Part shown: positions 17,516 through 25,120 of the stretch, in pieces
Layout of the letters: each line of letters starts with the position of its first letter
Numbering within the stretch: position 1 is the first letter of the stretch
Assembly (NCBI GenBank): GCA_934667275.1
Contig: CAKULK010000018.1
Location: forward strand, 1 to 42,358
Length of the DNA stretch: 42,358 nucleotides
Direction of reading: 5' to 3'
From: an uncultured Bacteroidales bacterium
Lineage (GTDB): Bacteria > Bacteroidota > Bacteroidia > Bacteroidales > Paludibacteraceae
The notes under the pieces: model-generated
Told to the model about the DNA's origin: nothing
The model's database searches: none
Seen by the model: only the letters and a program-made list of their open reading frames with translations
Position numbers and translations under genes: made by a program

Positions 17516-18124
17516 TTAGATGTTAAGACCACTAAAGCACATAAATGCCATAGCCATCAGACCTGCGGTGATGAAGATGATACCCATACCCTGCAGCGGC
17601 TTGGGAATGTCGCTGTACTCCAGACGCTCGCGGATACCTGCCATACATACGATAGCGAGCATCCAACCGAGACCCGAACCCAATGCGAAAGCAAAAGCAT
17701 CGCCGAGGTTGGCAATAGCCTTGGTGTTCACAGGGTCGAGCAGGATACGCTGCTGCATAAACAGCGAACCACCCATGATGGCGCAGTTTACGGCGATAAG
17801 CGGCAGGAAGATACCCAGCGACGAATAGAGCGACGGCGAGTACTTCTCCACAATCATCTCCACGAGTTGCGTGATAGCGGCGATCACAGCGATAAAGAGG
17901 ATGAACGACAGATAGCCCAACCCGAGCGGATTAAGCACATATACCTGCAGCAGGTAGTTCACCGGCAAGGTAAGCACCTGCACGAAGGTAACGGCAACGC
18001 CCAAACCGGCACTGGTTTTCACATCTTTCGATACTGCCAGATACGAGCACATACCCAGGAAGTATGCGAAAATCATATTGTCCGCGAAGATACTGCGGAT
18101 AAACAAACTGAGAGCGTGTTCCAT
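17516..18124 (-). CDS. nqrE: Na+-translocating NADH:quinone reductase subunit E
   Basis: 202-residue integral membrane subunit with six helices; together with NqrD it holds an iron centre between its symmetric half-helices. Seen: the N-terminus MEHALSLFIRSIFADNMIFAYFLGMCSYLAVS with its conserved Cys26, and the second half NCAIMGGSLFMQQR with its conserved Cys. Length matches the family. The ATG overlaps the nqrD stop by one base (TAATG), preceded by GGAGGAGAAG, a strong Shine-Dalgarno. Confidence 0.97.
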   Translation of the reverse strand: MEHALSLFIRSIFADNMIFAYFLGMCSYLAVSKDVKTSAGLGVAVTFVQVLTLPVNYLLQVYVLNPLGLGYLSFILFIAVIAAITQLVEMIVEKYSPSLYSSLGIFLPLIAVNCAIMGGSLFMQQRILLDPVNTKAIANLGDAFAFALGSGLGWMLAIVCMAGIRERLEYSDIPKPLQGMGIIFITAGLMAMAFMCFSGLNI

Positions 18125-18753
18125 TACTTCTCCTCCTTATTGATTGAGCGGTGTGCCCAAATGATACAACCTACCATAATCAGTGCCATTGCAGGCATCA
18201 CCATCATACCGCAGTTCTCGTAGCAACCGCCGTTGGCAACATACCAACTCTCGGGGATTACACGGAAACCGAGCAGTGTGCCTGCGCCGAGCAACTCGCG
18301 GAAGAAAGCGATGATTACCAGAATAATAGCATAGCCGAAGCCGTTGCCGAGACCGTCGAGGAGCGAGTCCTTGACATTGTTGGTCATAGCGAATGCCTCG
18401 AGGCGTCCCATCAGGATACAGTTGGTGATGATAAGTCCGATATAGACGCTCAACTGCATTGCCACGTCATAAGCAAAGGCTTTCAGCACCTCGCTCACGA
18501 GTGTCACCAACGCCGCTACAACGACCAATTGGACAATAATACGGATACGCATAGGGATAGTCTTGCGGATAAGCGAGATAACCACGTTGGACATCGCCAC
18601 GATCACGGTTACCGCAATACCCATCACCAATGCAGGCTTGAGTTGCACCGTCACGGCAAGTGCCGAGCAGATACCCAAGATTTGCACAACCACAGGGTTG
18701 TTCTTATTCAGAGGACCGAGAAAGACCTCTTTTGTTTTTTGTGAAAGTGCCAT
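18124..18753 (-). CDS. nqrD: Na+-translocating NADH:quinone reductase subunit D
   Basis: 209-residue integral membrane partner of NqrE. Seen: FLGPLNKNNPVVVQILGICSALAVT at the N-terminus with the conserved Cys, and NCILMGRLEAFAM in the second half, which are the two half-helix motifs holding the iron centre. Length is normal. It begins 2 nt after the nqrC stop and overlaps nqrE by one base. Confidence 0.97.
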   Translation of the reverse strand: MALSQKTKEVFLGPLNKNNPVVVQILGICSALAVTVQLKPALVMGIAVTVIVAMSNVVISLIRKTIPMRIRIIVQLVVVAALVTLVSEVLKAFAYDVAMQLSVYIGLIITNCILMGRLEAFAMTNNVKDSLLDGLGNGFGYAIILVIIAFFRELLGAGTLLGFRVIPESWYVANGGCYENCGMMVMPAMALIMVGCIIWAHRSINKEEK

Positions 18754-18755
18754 AG

Positions 18756-19565
18756 TTATTCAACAGTTTCTACAGCGTCGCCGCTCTCTGCAGTTGCCTC
18801 GCAGGGAGTCTCGTCGTTGTTGGTTTGACATACATCCAGGAACTCGGCATATTCGGCAAGGTTGTTGCGGAGCATATCGCTCACACCCGTACAGGTGATG
18901 GTTGCACCCGACACGGCGTCCACTTGCTCTTGTCCTTCAGCCATCTTGCCTGCCTTCATCACTGCCACCGATTTCACTTCGCCTGCGGCATTGCGGATAT
19001 GCTTGCCGTTGAACTGGTTGCGGAACTTGGCAGTCACGATCTCGGCACCCAGACCCGGGGTCTCGCTCTCGTGGTTGAAGTTGATACCGAAGATGGTGTT
19101 CTTGTCATCGTCCAATACCAAGTAGCCACCAATGCCACCCCACAGACCGTTGCCGTGGAGTTTGAATACATACTTGGTCGCGCCGTCGATGTTCGCTACA
19201 TATACGGGGAGTTTGTTCTCGCCTACATATACGGTATCGTTCACCAGCGCGAGGTACATCTGTGCGGGGTCAGCCTTCGAGTAGTCCTGATTGAGGGCTA
19301 CCAGAATCTGCTTCTGCTGGTCGAGCAGGGCGTTTGCCTGTTGGCGCGGACTGAGCAACTGGCTCACCAATGCCAACAACACAGCCACGATGACCACAAT
19401 CACCGTCGCATAGACGATGGTATAGACGTTGCTGTTGGTGTCAAGACCCTTCTTCTCCTCCTTGAAGGCAGAACCGGGCTGCTTGCACTGCGGGCAAACA
19501 TCAGGGGCTTTGTCGCCGGTGTGGACATAGCCGCACACGGAGCATACAAATTTCTTCTGTGCCAT
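18756..19565 (-). CDS. nqrC: Na+-translocating NADH:quinone reductase subunit C with an N-terminal rubredoxin-like ribbon
   Basis: 269 residues. The NqrC part is complete: one membrane helix (about 48-70), then a periplasmic FMN domain with HESETPGLGAEI and the flavinylation motif SGAT (219-222), Thr222 being the expected covalent FMN site. In front of the helix is an extra domain of about 40 residues with C8-x2-C11-G-Y and C24-P-x-C27, the rubredoxin/rubrerythrin-tail pattern (CSVCGYVHTGDKAPDVCPQC). From the known topology of NqrC this ribbon would face the cytoplasm. Ordinary NqrC proteins that I know lack it. It could bind iron and carry electrons, or zinc. The start is fixed by the ribbon itself. 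The gene lies 20 nt after the thioredoxin-like gene. Confidence 0.95.
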   Translation of the reverse strand: MAQKKFVCSVCGYVHTGDKAPDVCPQCKQPGSAFKEEKKGLDTNSNVYTIVYATVIVVIVAVLLALVSQLLSPRQQANALLDQQKQILVALNQDYSKADPAQMYLALVNDTVYVGENKLPVYVANIDGATKYVFKLHGNGLWGGIGGYLVLDDDKNTIFGINFNHESETPGLGAEIVTAKFRNQFNGKHIRNAAGEVKSVAVMKAGKMAEGQEQVDAVSGATITCTGVSDMLRNNLAEYAEFLDVCQTNNDETPCEATAESGDAVETVE

Positions 19566-19585
19566 ATTATTTGGTTGATTTTTAA

Positions 19586-20215
19586 TTAGTTACTATATAC
19601 TATGCGCTCTAATTTTGTTTTATCCGAAAGGGATAAACTCGTCATTACTCCGTTCTCTATCTCAAAATTATTGACAAATACAATTCCTTCATTTTTCTTA
19701 TATAGTATTAATTTGGGGGTTGCACACTCATGGTTAAACTGGGTGGGAATATATTTCTCTACATAATTTATGTACTTATTTCCTTCAACAGTACCTCCAT
19801 AATGTCTAAACAGCCCCCGTTGTTCTATATGACGATATTGTTCATCATACAAAGAATCAGACAATACTACAAAATCACAGAAAGAACTATCTAATTTTTG
19901 TATATCTTTCATACAAGTATAGATGTATATAGAGTCCGTAGCGCGCACTTGAAACAATACATAGAAATGAATAGGAAGATGCGTACAATAGCGAAATACT
20001 TTTGGAAATTCTTCTTCACAAAAATCACAATACTTGTTATATGTACAGAACATTGTGTATTCTTGTTCGTTAGAATCTGCCAATTGTTGTAATTCCTCCG
20101 CGTTCAATTCGGGTATGTTGTATGAAACATAACGAACTTTGGAGGAGGAACATGAAACCAACAAAACGACTGCCATTGCTATCCCTATCGCTATATGTAA
20201 CGCCATTTTCATCAT
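19586..20215 (-). CDS. Thioredoxin-like lipoprotein inserted between nqrB and nqrC
   Basis: 209 residues with a lipoprotein leader (VVLLVSC, Cys22). The fold is inferred: a CDFC motif (63-66) sits after a beta-like stretch (EYTMFCTYNKY), as in thioredoxins, and TPKLILY (T166-P167) about 100 residues later matches the cis-proline strand of that fold. Extra cysteines are at 57 and 77. If correct, it is a periplasmic thiol-disulfide or redox protein anchored by lipid. The gene overlaps the preceding lipoprotein gene by ATGA and ends 20 nt before nqrC. AT-rich relative to nqr genes. A non-redox role remains possible because the overall match is weak. Confidence 0.75.
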   Translation of the reverse strand: MMKMALHIAIGIAMAVVLLVSCSSSKVRYVSYNIPELNAEELQQLADSNEQEYTMFCTYNKYCDFCEEEFPKVFRYCTHLPIHFYVLFQVRATDSIYIYTCMKDIQKLDSSFCDFVVLSDSLYDEQYRHIEQRGLFRHYGGTVEGNKYINYVEKYIPTQFNHECATPKLILYKKNEGIVFVNNFEIENGVMTSLSLSDKTKLERIVYSN

Positions 20216-21324
20216 CCTGCAATATATTCCATTTCTATGTGTTGTGCATTTCGTTCAGGGTCATATGTGCTAATTTGAGCAGGGATTCGAATGATACCAT
20301 CTGGCAGCACAAGGGTTGTATCATACACATAAAAGTCATGTCCCTCCAAGTCTAATCCAAGAGTATTGGACTTAACTTCGATATACTGGTCATTACTTTC
20401 TGCATCAAAAACCATCCACGATGTCCGATACGGATCAAATTCGTAGAGAGCCTCTAACTCCGTTTCTAATTCTATATCTTTTTTTGGCTTCCCAAACTTA
20501 CAAAAGTGGTCATATTTTTCATCACATGGCTTCTTGAATGTTTTTTTACTATGTAAAATTGGTATTCTAAGCGCGTTGTAACCACCATAACCTTCCTCTA
20601 TGACTTCTGCAGGTGTAAGACATCCGAATCCTTGGTATGCAACTGCAGTTGTTATCAGCCAATCAGAAACAGATTGAGTTCCCTTTGCAAAGTGGTTCCA
20701 ATTGACAATTTCATCCCTAAACGTAACGAAATATACAGGATGATTCCTACAGAATTCTTCATCTATCATTAAATCTGAAGGGTGTACATCACCATTAGAA
20801 ACCACGTATGATACTTTGTACTCATAGGTATCATCCCTTGCGATTTTTTCCAACGCATCTGAATATAGAGCATTTACAATGTAAATGGATGCCCCTTGAT
20901 AGTAATAAGAAAAAAAGGATTCTTCATAATGGGGAACATACACATTAAAATTAAGATAATTGCTAGTACAAAGATTATCTATATCTTCGCGAAATTGATT
21001 CTCGCCTATTCCATCAAGAATAAGAGACAATTGATCATAATTCTCTTGCGCACTTTCATCTACTCCATTTAGTAAAGCATGCCATCTTTCATAAGGGACA
21101 ACGCCATCCGTGCCTAATAAGAAATCATTGACTTCATCATTGGTGCATATTTCAGCAAATTGTCTCACTAATTCATCTTGCTCTCCAAAACTTAATGGGA
21201 AATTAGAGGACATCTGCTGAGCGATATGTTTCCTAACATTTTGATTCCCTTTGTTTTCTATATCTTTTTGAGAACAAGAAAAACATAGAATACTGACAAA
21301 TAACAAAAAAACGATTTTTTTCAT
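20212..21324 (-). CDS. Lipoprotein of unknown function inserted between nqrB and nqrC
   Basis: 370 residues from ATG 21324, chosen over a start 15 nt upstream because it gives MKKIVFLLFVSILCFSC, a clear lipoprotein leader. I recognise no domain in the rest; it is acidic and rich in Asn, Asp and Tyr, with no HExxH, CxxC or membrane helix. It overlaps the thioredoxin-like gene by four bases (ATGA), which suggests that the two products work together or at least are made together. The gene is AT-rich compared with nqrA-F. Confidence 0.8.
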   Translation of the reverse strand: MKKIVFLLFVSILCFSCSQKDIENKGNQNVRKHIAQQMSSNFPLSFGEQDELVRQFAEICTNDEVNDFLLGTDGVVPYERWHALLNGVDESAQENYDQLSLILDGIGENQFREDIDNLCTSNYLNFNVYVPHYEESFFSYYYQGASIYIVNALYSDALEKIARDDTYEYKVSYVVSNGDVHPSDLMIDEEFCRNHPVYFVTFRDEIVNWNHFAKGTQSVSDWLITTAVAYQGFGCLTPAEVIEEGYGGYNALRIPILHSKKTFKKPCDEKYDHFCKFGKPKKDIELETELEALYEFDPYRTSWMVFDAESNDQYIEVKSNTLGLDLEGHDFYVYDTTLVLPDGIIRIPAQISTYDPERNAQHIEMEYIAG

Positions 21325-21354
21325 ATTATTACAATACATATAAAATTACTTACT

Positions 21355-21831
21355 TTACTTTGTGACAGGATAAGTCAATTGATAGCGCACTACCGCACCC
21401 ATAGAGGTCTCACGGTTCTCCAGCAACTCCCACACCTTATTATTAATGGGGCGTTGCACATAGAGCGTGTCCTTCTCTCCGTTTAATATCACTATCTCCG
21501 AGAAATTCTGCGAAGGCAGTGTGGTGCGTGCCAGTCCCTCGTACCCGTATGTCCAGTACCACTGAATCATCTTGGTCTCTTGGGCTTGGAGTTCCACATA
21601 CTGCGCCCCTATGGAATCGGTTTTCACCGTCTCACCGTCGGGTGATGTGGTTGTCGTGTTGCCGCCGCGATAAGGAATGAGGTACTTAATGTACGCCCTT
21701 ACTGCGACATCCGAAGCGTTGTGGATGTAGTAGCCGTTGTAAGCGTCGTCTGTCTTTGCCGACTCACAACTTGCCATCACCATTGCCACACACACCACCC
21801 ACAGGGGGAGAAACAACTTGTTCGCTTTCAT
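21355..21831 (-). CDS. Small lipoprotein inserted between nqrB and nqrC
   Basis: 158 residues from ATG 21831 with leader VAMVMASC (Cys about 21). Function unknown. It looks paralogous to the 135-residue lipoprotein between nqrE and nqrF: NASDVAVRAYIKY aligns with NMTDDSIVCQYH, and LPSQNFSEIVILNGEKDTLYV plus PI/W aligns with LPHYNFVDMLFASMNGDTLLYM plus PI/W in the other protein. The upstream extension of the frame is not used because it has no leader and overlaps the preceding gene. The gene begins 2 nt after that gene's stop. Composition is close to the nqr genes, unlike its two downstream neighbours. Confidence 0.82.
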   Translation of the reverse strand: MKANKLFLPLWVVCVAMVMASCESAKTDDAYNGYYIHNASDVAVRAYIKYLIPYRGGNTTTTSPDGETVKTDSIGAQYVELQAQETKMIQWYWTYGYEGLARTTLPSQNFSEIVILNGEKDTLYVQRPINNKVWELLENRETSMGAVVRYQLTYPVTK

Positions 21832-21833
21832 AA

Positions 21834-22226
21834 TCAATTGTCTTTGAATACTTTGATAGAATATGCCACTACTGCTATTATGCACGCCATCAGTACACCA
21901 CCAAGGACATAGAACGTCCACTTCTCGCTAACAGGCAACAGATAGTTGTGTATCAGTCCTATGGCTATTATGCCAAGAAACATAACTCCCATAGCAAAAG
22001 ATGCTACCAACATCCCCTTTTTCTTGGAGTCTGTATCACCTATATCAAGACCTTGTTGTACTAACAATGCGTGAAAAACCGAATACAGCAAATAGGTTAT
22101 CGATATTGTAAATGTCGCACCACACCCGTCGCAGAATATATCCAACATGGCAATTGTGAATGTCACAACACCGGCAATGATTGCATTCCAATGCAGCACA
22201 CGTACTATTCTATCTTTGTATTCCAT
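21834..22226 (-). CDS. Small membrane protein inserted between nqrB and nqrC
   Basis: 130 residues, four predicted membrane helices (about 12-32, 36-55, 70-91, 102-125) with short loops, a basic N-terminus (MEYKDRIVR) and a Cys pair CDGC at the start of helix 2. No family is recognised. ATG 22226 is preferred to the GTG one codon upstream. It follows nqrB by 13 nt and precedes the 158-residue lipoprotein by 2 nt, so it is a firm part of the operon. Its place next to nqrB might suit an assembly or accessory membrane subunit, but that is inference from position only. Confidence 0.8.
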   Translation of the reverse strand: MEYKDRIVRVLHWNAIIAGVVTFTIAMLDIFCDGCGATFTISITYLLYSVFHALLVQQGLDIGDTDSKKKGMLVASFAMGVMFLGIIAIGLIHNYLLPVSEKWTFYVLGGVLMACIIAVVAYSIKVFKDN

Positions 22227-22239
22227 CACAAAAATCTTC

Positions 22240-23445
22240 TTATTTGCTTACTCGTTTTGCACGGCGATTGATATTCACTTGTACTACGCACCAGTCGATG
22301 AGCGGCGCAAAGGCGTTCATCAGTAGGATAGCGAGCATCATACCCTCGGGGTAACCAGGGTTGAGCACGCGGATCACCACTGCCATGAAACCGATGAGGA
22401 AACCGTAAATCCACTTGCCGCACTCCGTACGGGCAGAAGTAACAGGATCAGTAGCCATAAACACGGCACCGAAAGCGAAACCGCCCGTTACCAAGTGCAT
22501 ATACCACGGGAAATGTGCCGCAGCCGTATCAGGACCGCATACGTTGAACAGCCACGCGGTCAATGCGCCGCCCACGAAGATACTGAGCATCGTCTTCCAC
22601 GAAGCCACACCCGTCGTCAGCAGCAACAGCGCACCAAGCAGGATAGCCCAGCAGCAGGTCTCGCCCACCGAACCGGGAATCAAGCCGTTGAAAGCCGTCC
22701 AGAAATCCACGGGCATCAGATGGGCATCGGCAGTGGTGGCAATCTGCGTCAGAGGCGTTGCCCCCGAGAAGCCGTCCACAATGGTCTTGCCGCCGTCCCA
22801 GCCCCAAGTGCCGCCGGTGCGGACAAAGGCTGCGTCACCCGTCATGTGGGTCGGGTATGCAAAGAATAGGAACGCGCGCGTGATAAGAGCCACGTTGAAC
22901 ACGTTGTACCCCGTGCCGCCGAACACCTCTTTCGCGAAGATTACAGCAAAAGCCGTAGCGATAGCCACCATCCACAGCGGAGTGTTAATCGGTACAATCA
23001 GCGGAATGATGAAACCTGTTACAAGGAAACCCTCTTGAATCTCTTCTTTTTTCCATTGTGCCACCGTAAACTCGATACCAAGTCCCACTGCGTAACTGAC
23101 TATGATATAGGGCAATACAGCCAGCAATCCGAAGCCGAATGCCTTCCACCACAGGGCGCAGGTCATGGCTCCGCGTACCAACTCGCCCGTAGCCAACAGG
23201 TGTTGGTAGCCGACATTGAACATACCGAACAGCATCGCGGGAACGAGTGCCAAAACCACGATAATCATGGTTCGTTTGGAGTCCGAACCGTCATGGATTT
23301 GCGAACCAACGCGCTTTGCAGTCGTGTTCGGAGTGAACAGGAACGTGTCGAAACCGTCAAACACCGAGTGCAATGCGTGCAACTTGCCCCCTTCCTCGAA
23401 GGACGGGCGAAGTTTCTCCATTATTTTATATAATCCCTTAAACAT
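22240..23445 (-). CDS. nqrB: Na+-translocating NADH:quinone reductase subunit B
   Basis: 401-residue main membrane subunit, about ten helices, carrying covalent FMN and riboflavin and forming the Na+ path. Seen: N-terminal KLRPSFEEGGKLHALHSVFDGFDTFLFTP, helix segments TMIIVVLALVPAMLFGM, and the flavinylation motif DGFSGAT at 225-230 with Thr230 as the expected FMN site. ATG 23445 shares one base with the nqrA stop (TGATG), which is tighter than the GTG one codon upstream. Immediately downstream the operon is interrupted by four non-nqr genes. Confidence 0.97.
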   Translation of the reverse strand: MFKGLYKIMEKLRPSFEEGGKLHALHSVFDGFDTFLFTPNTTAKRVGSQIHDGSDSKRTMIIVVLALVPAMLFGMFNVGYQHLLATGELVRGAMTCALWWKAFGFGLLAVLPYIIVSYAVGLGIEFTVAQWKKEEIQEGFLVTGFIIPLIVPINTPLWMVAIATAFAVIFAKEVFGGTGYNVFNVALITRAFLFFAYPTHMTGDAAFVRTGGTWGWDGGKTIVDGFSGATPLTQIATTADAHLMPVDFWTAFNGLIPGSVGETCCWAILLGALLLLTTGVASWKTMLSIFVGGALTAWLFNVCGPDTAAAHFPWYMHLVTGGFAFGAVFMATDPVTSARTECGKWIYGFLIGFMAVVIRVLNPGYPEGMMLAILLMNAFAPLIDWCVVQVNINRRAKRVSK

Positions 23446-24797
23446 CACTCAATCTCCTTTTTTAAGTTATCCAATGCGGTTCTTACGATTGCCTGAAGCG
23501 GCATTTTTGAGGTGCAGACATACTCGCAGAGCGCGAAGTCTTCGGGGGCTACTTCGTAGGCACCCAGAGCCTCCATCTTGTCGATATTGCCCGCAATCAT
23601 CGCCTTTATCAGGTATTCGGGATAGATGTCCATCGGGAACACTTTGTCGTACTGACCGCTCACGATGATGGCACGGCGGCCGCCCTTCAGACGGGCATCC
23701 CACTCATAGTGCTTCTTGCCGAACAGCCAGCGTGTGAAAGCGCAGTCGAACATCTTCGCAGGGTCGGTCTTGCCGGCGTTGAAGGCACCGAAACGGGGCA
23801 TCATCCAACCCATAAACTCATGGTTTTCAGTACCTTCGTCCAATACGGTAAACTGGTTGTCATAGATGCTTATCATCTCATCCAGCCCCACTTGGTGGCC
23901 GCTCAGCACGTTGCCTGCCACGTAGCGCACAGGCTCACCCGTCATCACGTTGCTCTTGAATACAGCCGTCACGGGCATACCCGGCAGCACGTTGTAGTAC
24001 TGTGCGCCCGATGCCAGCGGACCCGTCAGAGCCACTTTCTTCTGCATGTCCACAATGCCTTTGGTCAGCAGGTGCCCAATCAGGCTGAGGTCTTGGATGT
24101 TAATCGTCCAAACCGTCTCGCCTTTGGCAATTGGCGCGATGTGGTTAATCTGCACGCCCACGTTGCCTGCGGGGTGCGGACCGTACACCTCATACTGGGT
24201 GCAGCCCTTCAACTCGCGGAACTCCATAGCCTTGGCTCCTCCGCGGATGCCCACATACACAGGCGCGATGGTGCTCAGCGCACTCACAGCCGCCTGCAGT
24301 TCTGCCAGGTGCCCTTTCAGCATCCACTCGTAGTCGGGTGCCACAGGTGCGCTGTCGAATGTCGAGATGAAGACGGCTTTCGGCTGTTTGGTCGGCATTG
24401 CGATGCAGTCATACGGGCGTTGCTTTATCAAGCACCACAGACCCGACTGCAGCAAGAGCGACTTCACGTCCTGCTTCACGTCAAACGTCTCATACGCAAT
24501 GCTGGCATCTGCTTCGATGTCTATCGACATCACCTTGCGGCGGTCGCCACGAACGATGGCTACCACTTTTCCGCTCACGGGCGATGTGAACAGCATCTGC
24601 TCAAATGCCTTGTCGTGAAACAGGGGCGAACCTGCTTTCACGCTGTCGCCTTCGTGCACCATCAGTTTGGGTGTCACGCCTGCGAAATGGTCGGGCACGA
24701 TATGATAGACTTGCGGGCGGTTGACGCTGCCTAACGTCTTCGCCGCAACTCCCTCAAACGGTATGTCCAAACCACGTTTCAGTTTGATTTGTTGCAT
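23445..24797 (-). CDS. nqrA: Na+-translocating NADH:quinone reductase subunit A
   Basis: 450-residue peripheral cytoplasmic subunit, associated with ubiquinone/menaquinone-side functions. Seen: the family start IKLKRGLDIPFEG, HIVPDHFAGVTPKLMVHEGDSVKAGSPLFHDK (biotinyl-lipoyl-like fold), GPHPAGNVGVQINHIAPI and SGHQVGLDEMISIYDN. ATG 24797 is chosen because upstream residues do not belong to the family. First gene of the operon, 70 nt after its promoter. No apbE flavin transferase gene is found next to the operon, so that function must be encoded elsewhere. Confidence 0.97.
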   Translation of the reverse strand: MQQIKLKRGLDIPFEGVAAKTLGSVNRPQVYHIVPDHFAGVTPKLMVHEGDSVKAGSPLFHDKAFEQMLFTSPVSGKVVAIVRGDRRKVMSIDIEADASIAYETFDVKQDVKSLLLQSGLWCLIKQRPYDCIAMPTKQPKAVFISTFDSAPVAPDYEWMLKGHLAELQAAVSALSTIAPVYVGIRGGAKAMEFRELKGCTQYEVYGPHPAGNVGVQINHIAPIAKGETVWTINIQDLSLIGHLLTKGIVDMQKKVALTGPLASGAQYYNVLPGMPVTAVFKSNVMTGEPVRYVAGNVLSGHQVGLDEMISIYDNQFTVLDEGTENHEFMGWMMPRFGAFNAGKTDPAKMFDCAFTRWLFGKKHYEWDARLKGGRRAIIVSGQYDKVFPMDIYPEYLIKAMIAGNIDKMEALGAYEVAPEDFALCEYVCTSKMPLQAIVRTALDNLKKEIE

Positions 24798-24867
24798 GAT
24801 GTTTGTTATATTAATTGTTAATTCTTTCAGTCTGCAATATGATATTCCATAAGGCATAAAAACCGTG

Positions 24868-24899
24868 CAAAGTTACTACAAAAGTTTGACATACACAAA
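24868..24899 (-). promoter_or_regulatory. Promoter of the nqr operon
   Basis: Minus-strand TTTG (24899-24896), 20 nt, TAACTTTG (24875-24868). It lies about 70 nt before the nqrA ATG and is the only consensus promoter I find for the operon. Confidence 0.8.
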
Positions 24900-24999
24900 C
24901 TTTTTTACAAAGACCTCGCAAAAACAAACTATGCCATCAAAACCGCCACCACCGCCATGGCATCGGTCCCTCATTTTCTCCGCACCATCGCACCATTTG

Positions 25000-25032
25000 T
25001 TATAGGATAGTTATAGGATGAGTATATGTTAG
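25000..25032. repeat. 11-bp tandem repeat (2 exact-length units, third degenerate)
   Basis: TTATAGGATAG (25000-25010), TTATAGGATGA (25011-25021) and a decayed third unit GTATATGTTAG. The unit is the same as in the long array at 40968-41055, and the flanking ATTTG before the first unit is also shared. It lies between the SDR gene stop (25121) and the nqr promoter. Confidence 0.7.
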
Positions 25033-25120
25033 ATGGGTATAGTTAGTACCCTATCAACTCAAAAAACGATAATTCTCTTGCAGATATATACAAACTGTTG
25101 TAATGTGAAGATTAAAATTA

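Noticed and set aside
17444..18744. Plus-strand frames of 197-259 codons opposite nqrE and nqrD
   Set aside because: They are shadow frames, rich in His and Gln, over two certain membrane-protein genes.
23709..24734. 341-codon plus-strand frame opposite nqrA
   Set aside because: Antisense shadow of nqrA; His/Ala/Val-rich, no domain.
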